Shown: positions 20,199 through 28,882, counted from the first letter of the stretch. The stretch: 64,000 bases of DNA from Goodfellowiella coeruleoviolacea (GCF_024171785.1 NZ_JAMTCK010000005.1:153591-217590), one strand, 5' to 3'. Notes: generated by a model from the letters alone, not told the origin. Numbers and translations: made by a program.

Positions 20199-20329
20199 AG
20201 ACTCAATCCCGTCGAGCGACCACCGTGACGACGGCCACGTTGTCCTCGGTCACCCGACCGGTGAACATCACTGTGCCGGGCCGCCTTATGCGCACGGTGA
20301 GAGCTGACTGAGAGCAACCTGAGAAAACC

Positions 20330-20545
20330 CAGGCTCTCGCCCGGCTCCGCCAGCCGCGCTGGCACACCAGGCTCTCGCCCGGCTTCGCCAGCCGCGCTGT
20401 CACATCAGGCTCTCGCCCGGCTTCGCCAGGCGATCCGCGTTCGCTCACGCTCAGCCACACCAGGCTCTCGCCCGGCTTCGCCAGGCGCGCTGTCACATCA
20501 GGCTCTCGCCTGGCTTCGCCAGGCGATCCGCGTTCGCTCACGCTC
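20330..20545. repeat. Five hairpin-forming repeats between sigE and the O-methyltransferase
   Basis: Copies of CAGGCTCTCGCCyGGCTyCG begin at 20330, 20368, 20406, 20461 and 20499 (spacing 38, 38, 55, 38). Each holds a short palindrome; the last is a perfect 9-bp hairpin, TCGCCTGGC-TTC-GCCAGGCGA. Copies 3 and 5 carry an added segment GATCCGCGTTCGCTCACGCT. The whole 453-bp interval between the sigE start and 20621 otherwise holds only the sigE promoter and the probable methyltransferase promoter. Confidence 0.8.
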
Positions 20546-20620
20546 ACGCACTGTCGCCTGGGGCTGACTTCACGTCAGGTTCATCTCGATTCCGGGTCAG
20601 CGGCGCTAACCTGCAAGCTT

Positions 20621-21274
20621 GTGACATCGGAACCGTCCACCGCCACCTCTGCCGCGCTCACCGACTACGTCGAGCGCTATCCCTCAGAGGACGAGGTGAC
20701 GGCCGCGGCCAGGGCGAGGGGCCTGGAACTGGGGTGCGTGCCGATCGGCCCGTCCGGTGGTGCCGCACTGCGCCTGCTGGCCGCGGCGGTGCAGGCCAGG
20801 GCCGTGGTGGAGGTGGGCACCGGCGCGGGCGTGAGCGGGCTGTACCTGCTCGGCGGCATGGCCGCGGACGGCGTGCTGACCTCGATCGATGTCGAGCCGG
20901 AGCACCAGCGGGCCGCCCGCAGGGCGTTCGCCGAGGCGGCCGTGCCGGTCAGCCGCACCCGGTTGATCATGGGGCACGCCCTGGACGTGCTGCCCCGGCT
21001 CACCGACAGCGGCTACGACCTGGTGTTCGTCGACGCGCTCAAGAGCGAGTACCCCAAGTACCTGGAGCAGGGGATCCGGCTGCTGCGCCCCGGCGGGGTG
21101 ATCGCCTTCGACAACGCGCTGTGGAAGGGCCGGGTGGTCGACCCGGGCAACCGCACCCCGGAGACCACGGCCATCCGCGAGGTCGCCAAGGCGGTGCGCG
21201 AGGACGACCGGCTGGTCTCGGTCTTACTCCCGGTCGGCGACGGACTCCTGGTCGCGGCCAAGAAGCGCGCCTAG
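20621..21274 (+). CDS. SAM-dependent O-methyltransferase (catechol-OMT type)
   Basis: 217 aa from GTG 20621; a TAACCT hexamer about 9 bp upstream suggests a leaderless transcript. Class I methyltransferase: AVVEVGTGAGVSGLYLL SAM loop, SIDVEPEHQRAAR acidic strand, FVDALKSEYPKYLE metal/substrate strand and AFDNALWKGRVVDP. Family O-methyltransferase 3, which methylates catechol-like hydroxyls using a divalent metal. It is divergent from sigE exactly where M. tuberculosis has Rv1220c. Confidence 0.9.
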   Translation: MTSEPSTATSAALTDYVERYPSEDEVTAAARARGLELGCVPIGPSGGAALRLLAAAVQARAVVEVGTGAGVSGLYLLGGMAADGVLTSIDVEPEHQRAARRAFAEAAVPVSRTRLIMGHALDVLPRLTDSGYDLVFVDALKSEYPKYLEQGIRLLRPGGVIAFDNALWKGRVVDPGNRTPETTAIREVAKAVREDDRLVSVLLPVGDGLLVAAKKRA

Positions 21275-21346
21275 GCAGACCGGGGGCAGCACTCCCGGGT
21301 CGCGATTTCACCCTTCTGAGGAGGGAATGGTTCACCCGCCCGAGGA

Positions 21347-21769
21347 GTGAACAAGCCGATACCCTGTCGTTATGTCTCACCGGACGATCTTGAGGCCCGC
21401 GTCGCCGCCCTGGAGATCCAGGTCCGCGAACTGACCGAGGAGGTCCGCACAGGCCGGCAGGACACGGCCGCCGCCAGGGTGCTCGCCGGCGGAGCCGACC
21501 GCGACGTGGCGCAGATCCGCGAGGAGATCCGCGACCTCCGCCAGGCCACCACGGCCAGCTTCAACGCCATGCGCGAGGACCTGACCGAACTCCGCCACCG
21601 GGTTGACCGCCTTGAGGTGCTGGTTGACCGCCTCGCGGACAAGGTCGACCGGGGTTTCGCCGAGATGCGCGGCAAGTTCGACGCCTTGGCAGCCGGGCAG
21701 CAGCAGATCGTGGGGCTGTTGAACACGCTGATCGCGCAGCAGGGTGGCCAGCCCGACGCGCAGCGGTAG
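21347..21769 (+). CDS. Coiled-coil hypothetical protein (start possibly frameshifted)
   Basis: About 140 aa, no known family. Heptad-rich throughout: LEARVAALEIQVRELTEEV, then DLTELRHRVDRLEVLVDRLADKV, ending LLNTLIAQQ. The only in-frame start, GTG 21347, has GAGG only one base away. A much better start, ATG 21372 with TACCCT 6 bp before it, is out of frame by a doubled TC (ATGTCTCACCGG). Without the extra TC it would read MSPDDLEARVAALE. Either the gene uses the weak GTG or it carries a recent start-site frameshift. Confidence 0.6.
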   Translation: MNKPIPCRYVSPDDLEARVAALEIQVRELTEEVRTGRQDTAAARVLAGGADRDVAQIREEIRDLRQATTASFNAMREDLTELRHRVDRLEVLVDRLADKVDRGFAEMRGKFDALAAGQQQIVGLLNTLIAQQGGQPDAQR

Positions 21770-21777
21770 CACGGTTC

Positions 21778-22914
21778 CTAAGTCAGTTCAGCGACCACCT
21801 GTTGTGGCGTGTCCAGCCACAGCAGGTGGTTTCCGTTCGGCCGGACGGTCAGGCCGTAGCGGTCGATGTCCGGGCGGCCGCGGCTGGTCCAGTCGGTGAC
21901 CAGGCCGGTGAACTCGGCCCACACGTCGGCGGGACCGCCACTGGTCACGGTGACCCGGCCGGCACCGGTCGGGACGGCCCTGGCCCAGGAGTGCCTGGTC
22001 GGGTCGTAGAGGTGCACCGGTGAGTCGGGCACACCCCACAGCACGTGGTGGCCCAGGGCCGGGTAGCGCAGCGCGCGCAGGAATGCCACGGCCGGGTTGG
22101 CGAACACGCCGGCCGGCAGGGCCACGTCCTGGCGTTGGCCGCCCGCGCCCCGGGCGGCGTCGGCCACCTCGCGCGGCAGCGGCCGGTGTTCGCCGCTGCT
22201 CGGGCCGCGCAGGCTCATGAACCCGGCTGACCCGATGAACCGGCCGCACCCGCCGCCGGTCGCGGTCACGGTGAGCACGGCGATGCCGAACGACACGTTG
22301 ACCACGACCACCCCGCCGACGCGCACCTGGGCCAGCCAGGCCGGTGGCACCCGGGTGACCCCGCAGGTGGCGATGAGCCGGTCGTAGGGCGCGTGCGCGG
22401 GCACGCCGGCGGCACCGTCCGCGCACACCACGGTGGGCGCGTAGCCGGCCAGGGCCAGTGCGGCGCTGGCGGTGTCGGCCAGGTCGGCGTCCACCTCCAC
22501 GGTGGTGACCGCGGTGCTGCCGAGCGCGTGGCTGAGCAGGGCGGCGTTGTACCCGGTGCCGGTGCCGATCTCCAGCACGGTCTGGCCGGGCTGGGCGGCG
22601 AGGGCCTCCAGCATGGTGGCCATCAGCGACGGGGTGGTGGACGAACTGGTGGCGGTGGCCCCGGTGAACTGGGTGATCAGGGTCGCGTCCGAGTAGACCG
22701 CGGCCAGCGCCCCGGCCCGCCCGCGCGGATCGGCCAGGTCGTGGTGGACGTAGCGGCCGATTCGGTCGGGCACGGCGAAGCGGCTGACGAACAACTCCCT
22801 CGGCACCGCGCGGAACGCCGTTGTCCAGCGCGGCGTGGTCAGGCACCCGCTGGCGACCAGTTCGGTGACCAGCCGGCCCCGCAGGGCCGCGGCGTGCTCG
22901 ACACCGGTGGTCAC
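21778..22914 (-). CDS. PIMT-like methyltransferase of the graspetide cluster
   Basis: 378 aa from GTG 22914, which overlaps the ATP-grasp stop as GTGA. N-terminal two-thirds resembles protein-L-isoaspartate O-methyltransferase: SSSTTPSLMATMLEAL lid, VLEIGTGTGYNAALL SAM loop, VTTVEVDADLADTA. A roughly 150-residue C-terminal extension follows, as in the ATP-grasp peptide maturase-linked methyltransferases. In fuscimiditide-type pathways such an enzyme methylates a core Asp of the esterified peptide, which then closes to an aspartimide. The same reaction on the product of the neighbouring genes is inferred. Confidence 0.85.
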   Translation of the reverse strand: MTTGVEHAAALRGRLVTELVASGCLTTPRWTTAFRAVPRELFVSRFAVPDRIGRYVHHDLADPRGRAGALAAVYSDATLITQFTGATATSSSTTPSLMATMLEALAAQPGQTVLEIGTGTGYNAALLSHALGSTAVTTVEVDADLADTASAALALAGYAPTVVCADGAAGVPAHAPYDRLIATCGVTRVPPAWLAQVRVGGVVVVNVSFGIAVLTVTATGGGCGRFIGSAGFMSLRGPSSGEHRPLPREVADAARGAGGQRQDVALPAGVFANPAVAFLRALRYPALGHHVLWGVPDSPVHLYDPTRHSWARAVPTGAGRVTVTSGGPADVWAEFTGLVTDWTSRGRPDIDRYGLTVRPNGNHLLWLDTPQQVVAELT

Positions 22915-23876
22915 GAGCTGGCCTCGCCGGTGAGGCAGTCGGCCAGCGCGTGCGTGACCTCGTCCTGGATCGGCGTGAGCCAGGCCCACTGGCCGTTCGG
23001 GTTGAGGTCACCCAGGAAGGTCCACTCGCCGTCGGGGGTGACGATCCAGTCCGACGAGGAGTAGACCAGCCCGAGGACGGCCATCATCCGGCGCAGGCCG
23101 GCCGCCACCGCGTCGGGCACGGTGATCGGCCGGTAGCTGAGCCGGTCGTGGTCGGCCCGCCAGTCCACTGTGGAGTCTGGCGGTTGGTCGATGCGGGTGG
23201 CGAACAGCCGCCCGTCGATTGCGACCACCCGCACCGAGTAGGCGCAGGGCACCCGGGCCTGGAACAGGTGGGCGGTGCGCGCCACGTCGTCGGTGATGTC
23301 CTCGGCGCGCACCGTGGTGGCGTACAGGGCGACGAACTCGCCGTTCTCCGTGCGCGGCCCGGCGGTGAGCGGCTTGTAGATCACCCCGGTGCCGGCGTGG
23401 TCGCGACAGAAGTCCCTGGCCCGTTCCGGCGAGTTGGTGACCAGGGTCGCCGGAACGGTGAGGCCGCTGGCCGCGGCCACGGCGAGTTGCCGTGGCCGCT
23501 GGTCGGCCGAGGCGTTGGCGTGCGGGTGGTTGACCCAGCGCACGTCCAGTGCGCTGAGCAGACCGCCGAAGCCGGCAGCGGCTTCGGCGGCGGCCCATTT
23601 CGCCTCGGTCGCGGTCATCCGCTCGTGCACCGCGAATCCAGTGGGTTTCCGGTACCACACGGCACTGATCTCCGCAAGGGAGACCACCCGGTGCGGAGTG
23701 CGCAGTTCTCCTGCCCATTCCCGACTGTCTGAATCGATCCGCGCCGTCTCCACCATGCATTCCGGAAAATCGGCGAGGTCGAACCTGACCACCGGAACAC
23801 CCCGGCGATACAACTCGACAATGACCAAATCGGCCGTCGGATCACCCATGCGGGTTATCACCAGAACGGACGCCAT
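22911..23876 (-). CDS. ATP-grasp RiPP maturase (graspetide ligase)
   Basis: 321 aa, ATG 23876 with GGAG upstream. Short ATP-grasp ligase of the ribosomal-peptide maturase type: LVITRMGDPTADLVIVEL start, VWYRKPTGFAV, NHPHANASADQRPRQLAVAA, nucleotide-binding VIYKPLTAGP, and metal-site DLNPNGQWAW near the C-terminus. It would phosphorylate Asp/Glu side chains of the precursor and join them to Thr/Ser hydroxyls as esters or to Lys as amides. Sits 21 bp after the precursor gene and is translationally coupled to the methyltransferase. Confidence 0.9.
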   Translation of the reverse strand: MASVLVITRMGDPTADLVIVELYRRGVPVVRFDLADFPECMVETARIDSDSREWAGELRTPHRVVSLAEISAVWYRKPTGFAVHERMTATEAKWAAAEAAAGFGGLLSALDVRWVNHPHANASADQRPRQLAVAAASGLTVPATLVTNSPERARDFCRDHAGTGVIYKPLTAGPRTENGEFVALYATTVRAEDITDDVARTAHLFQARVPCAYSVRVVAIDGRLFATRIDQPPDSTVDWRADHDRLSYRPITVPDAVAAGLRRMMAVLGLVYSSSDWIVTPDGEWTFLGDLNPNGQWAWLTPIQDEVTHALADCLTGEASS

Positions 23877-23897
23877 AACGAATTCCAGTCTCCTGGC

Positions 23898-24200
23898 TCA
23901 GTCGGAGGCGTCCTGGTCGGTCACCCAGCGGTGGTCGTAACGGCTGTCGGTTGGCGTGTACGGACCGGTGGGATCGGTGCCCCGCACGGTGTCCGCGAGC
24001 GGCGTGCCGTCCGCGGTGCGGGTGATCTGCAGTTCGGGGTCGTAGACCAGGCCATCCACGAGTTCGTGCGCGGTCACCACGCTGACCTGGGTCAGACCCC
24101 ACGGTCGCACCCCCGGCCCGCTGGGCACGTCCTGGCTGCGATCGCTGGCATCGGCTGGCGGAAAGACGACGGGAACCATCGTGTGCTGAGTTATTGGCAC
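23898..24200 (-). CDS. Graspetide precursor peptide
   Basis: 100 aa from GTG 24200 with AGGAAGAG just upstream; a longer GTG start at 24221 lacks such a site. Leader has the PWGL motif (Pro33-Leu36) and YDPELQ (Tyr53-Gln58) followed by an ADGTPL turn, both features I recognise from ATP-grasp-target RiPP precursors. The C-terminal 30 residues are the likely core: Thr71, Thr75, Thr78, Thr82, Thr84, Thr94 and Ser86/99 as hydroxyl donors, Asp76, 85, 89, 95, 97 and 100 as acids. No Lys is present, so crosslinks would be esters. First gene of the three-gene unit. Confidence 0.85.
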   Translation of the reverse strand: MPITQHTMVPVVFPPADASDRSQDVPSGPGVRPWGLTQVSVVTAHELVDGLVYDPELQITRTADGTPLADTVRGTDPTGPYTPTDSRYDHRWVTDQDASD

Positions 24201-24221
24201 AGTCTCTTCCTTTTTATGCAC

Positions 24222-24236
24222 TCAGTGGTGCACTGA
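24222..24236. promoter_or_regulatory. Inverted repeat upstream of the graspetide precursor
   Basis: TCAGTG-GTG-CACTGA, 6-bp arms and 3-base spacer, 22 bp before the precursor GTG. The surrounding 24180-24300 interval is visibly more AT-rich than the flanks. A regulatory site is plausible; no regulator gene belongs to the cluster. Confidence 0.4.
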
Positions 24237-24372
24237 CCGCGTTATCGTGCCAACTCCTAACTCTCCGCGCAAGAACCATTACGCACAGCACCCACATCCC
24301 GGGAGAACCGGATATGCGTGTTCCGCCGACTCGACCGGATGACCGGAGTTCACGGGCGTGCCGGGCGGGCCG

Positions 24373-25590
24373 CTATTCCGCGTGCGCGCCCTTGCCCAGC
24401 ACCACCACACCGCCGCTGCTGACCGTGTAGCGCTCCCGGTCGGCCGCGCTGTCCACACCGATCCGCGCGCCGTCGGCGACCACCACGTTCTTGTCCAGGA
24501 TGGCCCGGCGCACCACCGCGCCCTTGCCGATGCGCACCCCGGGCAGCAGCACGCTGCCCGCCACCGAGGCGCCCGCCTCCACCACCACGTCCGCGCTGAC
24601 CACCGACTCGCGCACGGTGCAGCCGGAGATGATCGACCCCGGCCCCACCATCGAGTCGACCGCGCTGCCGCCGGCGATGAACTTGGCCGGTGGCAGCGGC
24701 GGCGTGGCCGTGCGGATCGGCCACTCCTGGTTGTAGAGGTTGAAGACCGGGTGCACCGACACCAGGTCCATGTGCGCGTCGTAGTAGGCGTCCAGAGTGC
24801 CCACGTCCCGCCAGTAGCCCCGGTCCCGCTCGGTCTCGCCGGGCACCTCGTTGTCGGCGAAGTCGTACACGGCGGCCTCGCCCCGGTCGACCAGCATGGG
24901 GATGATGTTGCCGCCCATGTCGTGCTCGGAGTTCGGGTTGGCCGCGTCCGCGTGCAGCGCGTCCAGCAGCGCCTCGGTGGTGAACACGTAGTTGCCCATG
25001 GACGCGAAGGTGACGTCGGGATCGTCCGGCACGTGCGGCGGTTCGGCCGGCTTCTCCAGGAACCGGGTGATCTGGCCGGACTCGGTGGAGTCGATGCAGC
25101 CGAACGCCTTGGCCTCGGTGCGCGGCACCCGGATGCCGGCCACGGTCACGGCCGCACCGGATTCCTGGTGCGCCGCCACCATCTGCGCCGGGTCCATCCG
25201 GTACACGTGGTCGGCGCCGAACACCACGATGTGGTCCGGCCGCTCGTCGTGGACCAGGTTCAGCGACTGGAAGATCGCGTCCGCGCTGCCCGTGTACCAC
25301 CGGGGGCCGAGCCGCTGCTGCGCCGGCACCGGGGTGATGTACTGGCCGAGCACACTGGACAGTCGCCAGGTGGTGGAGATGTGCCGGTCCAGTGAGTGCG
25401 ACTTGTACTGGGTGAGCACGCACAGTCGGTGGAACCCGGCGTTCACCAGGTTTGACAGCACGAAGTCGACCAGACGGTAGTTGCCCCCAAACGGCACGGC
25501 CGGTTTTGCCCGGTCGGCGGTCAGGGGCCACAGCCGCTTGCCTTCCCCGCCCGCAAGCACGATCCCGAGGACGCGAGGCTGCCCCTTCAC
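24373..25590 (-). CDS. glgC: Glucose-1-phosphate adenylyltransferase
   Basis: 405 aa. Makes ADP-glucose from ATP and glucose-1-phosphate. Seen are [16 protein letters not shown] and [20 protein letters not shown] (nucleotide and regulatory site), [11 protein letters not shown] (metal site), [18 protein letters not shown], and a C-terminal left-handed beta-helix with [17 protein letters not shown]. Start ATG 25590. It is divergent from glgM, the arrangement recalled for M. tuberculosis Rv1213-Rv1212c. ADP-glucose would feed maltose-1-phosphate and glycogen/alpha-glucan synthesis. Confidence 0.96.
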   Translation of the reverse strand: MKGQPRVLGIVLAGGEGKRLWPLTADRAKPAVPFGGNYRLVDFVLSNLVNAGFHRLCVLTQYKSHSLDRHISTTWRLSSVLGQYITPVPAQQRLGPRWYTGSADAIFQSLNLVHDERPDHIVVFGADHVYRMDPAQMVAAHQESGAAVTVAGIRVPRTEAKAFGCIDSTESGQITRFLEKPAEPPHVPDDPDVTFASMGNYVFTTEALLDALHADAANPNSEHDMGGNIIPMLVDRGEAAVYDFADNEVPGETERDRGYWRDVGTLDAYYDAHMDLVSVHPVFNLYNQEWPIRTATPPLPPAKFIAGGSAVDSMVGPGSIISGCTVRESVVSADVVVEAGASVAGSVLLPGVRIGKGAVVRRAILDKNVVVADGARIGVDSAADRERYTVSSGGVVVLGKGAHAE

Positions 25591-25726
25591 GAACTCGACC
25601 CTATCCGCGCGGACCCGAACCGGCCACCGTCACAGGCCCTGAGCACCATCGTTTGACACAGCGTTCACCCGACCGCCGCATGAGCGAACACGCCAACCCC
25701 GTGCGGTGCCGCTAAATTCGATGTCC

Positions 25727-26896
25727 GTGCGCATTGGTCTGCTGACACGGGAGTACCCGCCGGAGATCTACGGCGGCGCCGGAGTGCACGTCGAGTTCCT
25801 GGTGCCCCGGTTGCGGGAACTGGTCGACGTGGACGTGCACTGCTTCGGCGGCGTTCGCGCCGACGCCCACTCGCACGTGCCCGCGCCCGGCCTTGCGGGG
25901 GCCAACGCCGCGCTGAGCACGCTGTCGGTGGACCTGGACATGGCCGCCGCCGTGACCGCGGTGGACCTGGTCCACTCGCACACCTGGTACGCGAACATGG
26001 CCGGGCACCTGGCCAAGCTGCTGCACGACGTGCCGCACGTGGTGACCGCGCACTCGCTGGAGCCGCGCCGACCGTGGAAGGCCGAACAGCTGGGCGGCGG
26101 CTACCGGATCTCCTCGTGGGTGGAGCGCACCGCGATCGAGGCGGCCGACGCGGTGATCGCGGTCAGCGCGGGCATGCGCGCGGACGTGTTGGACTGCTAC
26201 CCGAACCTGGACCCGGACCGGGTGCACGTGGTGCGCAACGGCATCGACACCTCGGCCTACCACCCGGTGACCGAGACCGACGCGCTGCTGCGGTTCGGCA
26301 TCGACCCGGACCGGCCGATCGTGGCGTTCGTCGGCCGGATCACCCGGCAGAAGGGCGTGGCCCACCTGGTGGCCGCCGCCCACCACATCGACCGCGCCGC
26401 ACAGGTCGTGCTGTGCGCGGGCGCACCGGACACGCCGGAGATCGCCGAGGAGATCACCGCGGCCGTGGCCGACCTGGCCGCGGCCCGGCCCGGGGTGTTC
26501 TGGATCCAGCAGATGCTGCAGCCCGCCGAGGTGCGGCAGATCCTCAGTCACGCCACGGTGTTCGTCTGCCCGTCGGTGTACGAGCCGCTGGGCATCGTGA
26601 ACCTGGAGGCCATGGCGTGCGGCACCGCCGTGGTCGCCTCGGACGTGGGCGGCATCCCCGAGGTGGTCGAGGCCGGCCGCACCGGCCTGCTGGTGCACTT
26701 CGACGAGCACGACGTGCTGACCTACCAGCGTGAGCTGGCCGACGCGGTGAACGAACTGCTGGCCGCGCCGGAACGGGCGGCGGTCATGGGCGCGGCCGGG
26801 CGGGCGCGGGCCGAGCGGGAGTTCTCCTGGGCGAGCGTGGCCGAGCAGACGGTTGCGGTCTACCGGCGGGTGCTGCACGCGGGCCCGACCGGTTGA
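25727..26896 (+). CDS. glgM: ADP-glucose glycosyltransferase GlgM/GlgA (GT4)
   Basis: 389 aa from GTG 25727. This start is chosen over ATG 25721 because TAAATT (25713-25718) lies 8 bases before it, fitting a leaderless transcript, and because family members begin RxxxLTREYPPE. GT4 fold: REYPPEIYGGAGVHVE at the N-terminus, VDLVHSHTWYANMAG, VAFVGRITRQKGV and the nucleotide-sugar site VCPSVYEPLGIVNLEAMACG. In mycobacteria GlgM joins ADP-glucose and glucose-1-phosphate to maltose-1-phosphate. This may link to trehalose use through GlgE, which is not in the window. Confidence 0.93.
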   Translation: MRIGLLTREYPPEIYGGAGVHVEFLVPRLRELVDVDVHCFGGVRADAHSHVPAPGLAGANAALSTLSVDLDMAAAVTAVDLVHSHTWYANMAGHLAKLLHDVPHVVTAHSLEPRRPWKAEQLGGGYRISSWVERTAIEAADAVIAVSAGMRADVLDCYPNLDPDRVHVVRNGIDTSAYHPVTETDALLRFGIDPDRPIVAFVGRITRQKGVAHLVAAAHHIDRAAQVVLCAGAPDTPEIAEEITAAVADLAAARPGVFWIQQMLQPAEVRQILSHATVFVCPSVYEPLGIVNLEAMACGTAVVASDVGGIPEVVEAGRTGLLVHFDEHDVLTYQRELADAVNELLAAPERAAVMGAAGRARAEREFSWASVAEQTVAVYRRVLHAGPTG

Positions 26897-27078
26897 GCTG
26901 GTTGGTTGGGCCATCTGGTTGGTGCGGGTCGGAGTCGGCGCGGGCCGATCCGGTGGGCTGAGTCGGTGGGCTGAGCCGACTGGTTGAGCCATCTCGTCGG
27001 GGTGGCGGATCGGCTGGGTGGGCCTGCCGGTCGGGCGGTGAGGTGCTTCGGCACCGGTTGTTTGTCAAGCGATCGCGC
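26897..27078. other. Intergenic stretch with no recognised gene
   Basis: About 180 bp after glgM with degenerate GGTTGAG/GGTTGGT and GGGCTGAG runs (for example GTGGGCTGAGTCG then GTGGGCTGAGCCG at about 26951-26976). No open frame with a ribosome site, no clear hairpin. The rest of the gap up to 27337 holds the DnaA-box element. Confidence 0.5.
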
Positions 27079-27081
27079 GGG

Positions 27082-27211
27082 TTGTGGACAACCGGCCAGC
27101 CGCGAAAGGGGCCGCGAACCTGAGTTGTCCACAGGGCGCGATCCCGTGCTGTTCCAACACCCCTGGCGCGATTAGGCTGGCGCTGGGGCAGCCCCCCGGA
27201 GAGGGTGGGGG
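27082..27211. promoter_or_regulatory. DnaA-box pair plus G-rich composite element (copy A)
   Basis: Two perfect DnaA-type boxes in opposite orientation, TGTGGACAA (27083-27091) and TTGTCCACA (27125-27133), followed 40 bp later by TTAGGCTGGCGCTGGGGC and a G-rich end GAGAGGGTGGGGG. A second copy is at 34732-34834. TAGGCT could be a -10 element with GGAGAGGG as a ribosome site for a 20-codon frame at 27213-27275. Confidence 0.55.
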
Positions 27212-27337
27212 TGTGTTTACCAGGGGTGTTTGGTCGGTGACGCAGCTCACAATCACGGACAGGCAACCACAGTAACGCCCTGCCGCCTACTTAGTAGGTA
27301 GCGGGCATCCGCGCTGAGCGCTTACTGGGGAGGCACT

Positions 27338-28858
27338 GTGCCGCTGAAGGTGGCGGACAACGCCGGCTCGCACCCAACCGGGGTTTCGCGGGCCGTCCTG
27401 CTCCGGCCATTGGTCGCGCTGGTCGTCGTGGTCGTGTCCGCCGCGGCGCTGGGCGCCTGCGCCGCGGCCAAGAGCGAGCCTCCGGCGGAGCTGACCATCG
27501 ACGGCCGCCAGATCGTGGACGCGGCGCAGGTGCAGACCGCCGGCGAGCAGGCCATGCAGGCCACGCTGAACTTCGGGTACGTGGCCAAGGCCGGTGACGA
27601 GCCGGTGCGCTGCTGGTTCGCCCGGGTGAACCTGGAGTCCGAAGTGGACAGTCGGTTGTGGTGCGGGCCGGTGCAGGTGCCGGGCAGCCCACCGGCGGTG
27701 GACTGGGTGCCGGTGCCGATGAAGTCGGTGGAGCACAACGACGTCGCCGTGCGCGTGGAGGCACAGACACCCCAGGTGCCCGCCGTTGGCAACCGGAGCA
27801 CGCCGGTGGGCCAACTGGTGCGCGCTGACGGGTCCAAGCACAACCCGGCCAGCCCCCAGGGCGAACTCAGTGCCGGCAGCGACTTCCTCGCCGTGCTGCC
27901 CGACGACGGCCACCGGAGCAACGCCGACATCGGCCTGGCCGAGGCGTCCGGCATCCGCATCCGCGACGACCTGCTGTCGGTCCGCGCCACCGGCTGGGGC
28001 AAGCCGGACTCGTTCCGGCTTGAGGACGGCAGCACCCTGCGCGCCGAGCCCGGCCTGCAACTGCACGTGCTGCGCCTCCACGTGGAGCGGCTGTTCAACA
28101 TCGACCCCGCTTTCCAGCAGGGGCCGTGGGCGGGCTGGGGGCCGCAGCAGTCCACCCTGTCACTGGACCTGCCCGGCCGGCGCCAGGAGGTGCCGGCCGA
28201 CCGGCTGCCGGACAACGGGGACGTGTTCCTGATCTACACCGTGCCCACCGACACCTCGACCAACGCCGGGGCCGGCGCCCCCAACGGCAAGTCCGGCGCC
28301 ACCGGGGAGGGCCTGGTGCTCAACACCGTGGGCGTCAACTCGCTGGAACAGCGGATCGCCGTGCCGTCCGGCGAACACGCCGCCAGCGACCCGAACTCGC
28401 TGCGCCGCGCGGCGGGTCCGCCCACCGCGCCGCAGCTGTCCCAGCAGATCACGGTCGGCGAGCACGCGGCCATGCTGCACGTCACCTCGGTCAAGTTCGG
28501 CCGGCAGCGGCCGGTGAAGTCGAGTGCCGGCGACTACTCCCTGGCCACCGCGACCGACCCGAACCGCGCGCTGCTGGAGATCGGCCTGCAGGCCCAGGGC
28601 GACGACCTGCCGGTCACCCCGGCCGGTCTGCTCACCAAGGACCGGATCAGCGTGTGGCTGCCCGACCAGTCCGAGGCCCGCCAGGTGGGGGTGCGCTACG
28701 ACGGGGCGCTGTTCCCGGTGGCCGTGGTGGTGGAGGTGCCGGCGGACGTCACCACCGTCACGGTCGGGTTGACCGCGGGCGCGGTGAACCTCACCAGCAG
28801 CGGCCGGATCACGCTCAACCCGGTCGGCCAGCCCATGCCGGTGGTGCTGAACTTCTGA
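27338..28858 (+). CDS. Large lipoprotein of unknown function
   Basis: 506 aa from GTG 27338 (GGGGAGG 5 bases before). A TM-like signal (RPLVALVVVVVSAAALGAC) ends in lipobox LGAC, so the protein is exported and probably lipid-anchored. The rest is beta-rich, with two Cys near the N-terminus (RCWFARV and LWCGPV, possibly a disulfide) and a low-complexity loop NAGAGAPNGKSGATGEG. No catalytic motif recognised. It stands alone, convergent with the MFS gene, 25 bp away. Confidence 0.8.
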   Translation: MPLKVADNAGSHPTGVSRAVLLRPLVALVVVVVSAAALGACAAAKSEPPAELTIDGRQIVDAAQVQTAGEQAMQATLNFGYVAKAGDEPVRCWFARVNLESEVDSRLWCGPVQVPGSPPAVDWVPVPMKSVEHNDVAVRVEAQTPQVPAVGNRSTPVGQLVRADGSKHNPASPQGELSAGSDFLAVLPDDGHRSNADIGLAEASGIRIRDDLLSVRATGWGKPDSFRLEDGSTLRAEPGLQLHVLRLHVERLFNIDPAFQQGPWAGWGPQQSTLSLDLPGRRQEVPADRLPDNGDVFLIYTVPTDTSTNAGAGAPNGKSGATGEGLVLNTVGVNSLEQRIAVPSGEHAASDPNSLRRAAGPPTAPQLSQQITVGEHAAMLHVTSVKFGRQRPVKSSAGDYSLATATDPNRALLEIGLQAQGDDLPVTPAGLLTKDRISVWLPDQSEARQVGVRYDGALFPVAVVVEVPADVTTVTVGLTAGAVNLTSSGRITLNPVGQPMPVVLNF

Positions 28859-28882
28859 CCGGGCGGGGGCCGCCGGCCGCGC

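Noticed and set aside
20330-20545. Possible CRISPR array
   Set aside because: Repeats with 38-bp period, but the spacers are near copies of each other and carry palindromes; no cas genes.
21778-22914. Housekeeping protein-isoaspartate repair methyltransferase
   Set aside because: Coupled to an ATP-grasp maturase and carrying a C-terminal extension, it fits the RiPP-associated subgroup instead.
27082-27211. Replication origin
   Set aside because: Only two DnaA-type boxes and no dnaA, dnaN or AT-rich unwinding region nearby.
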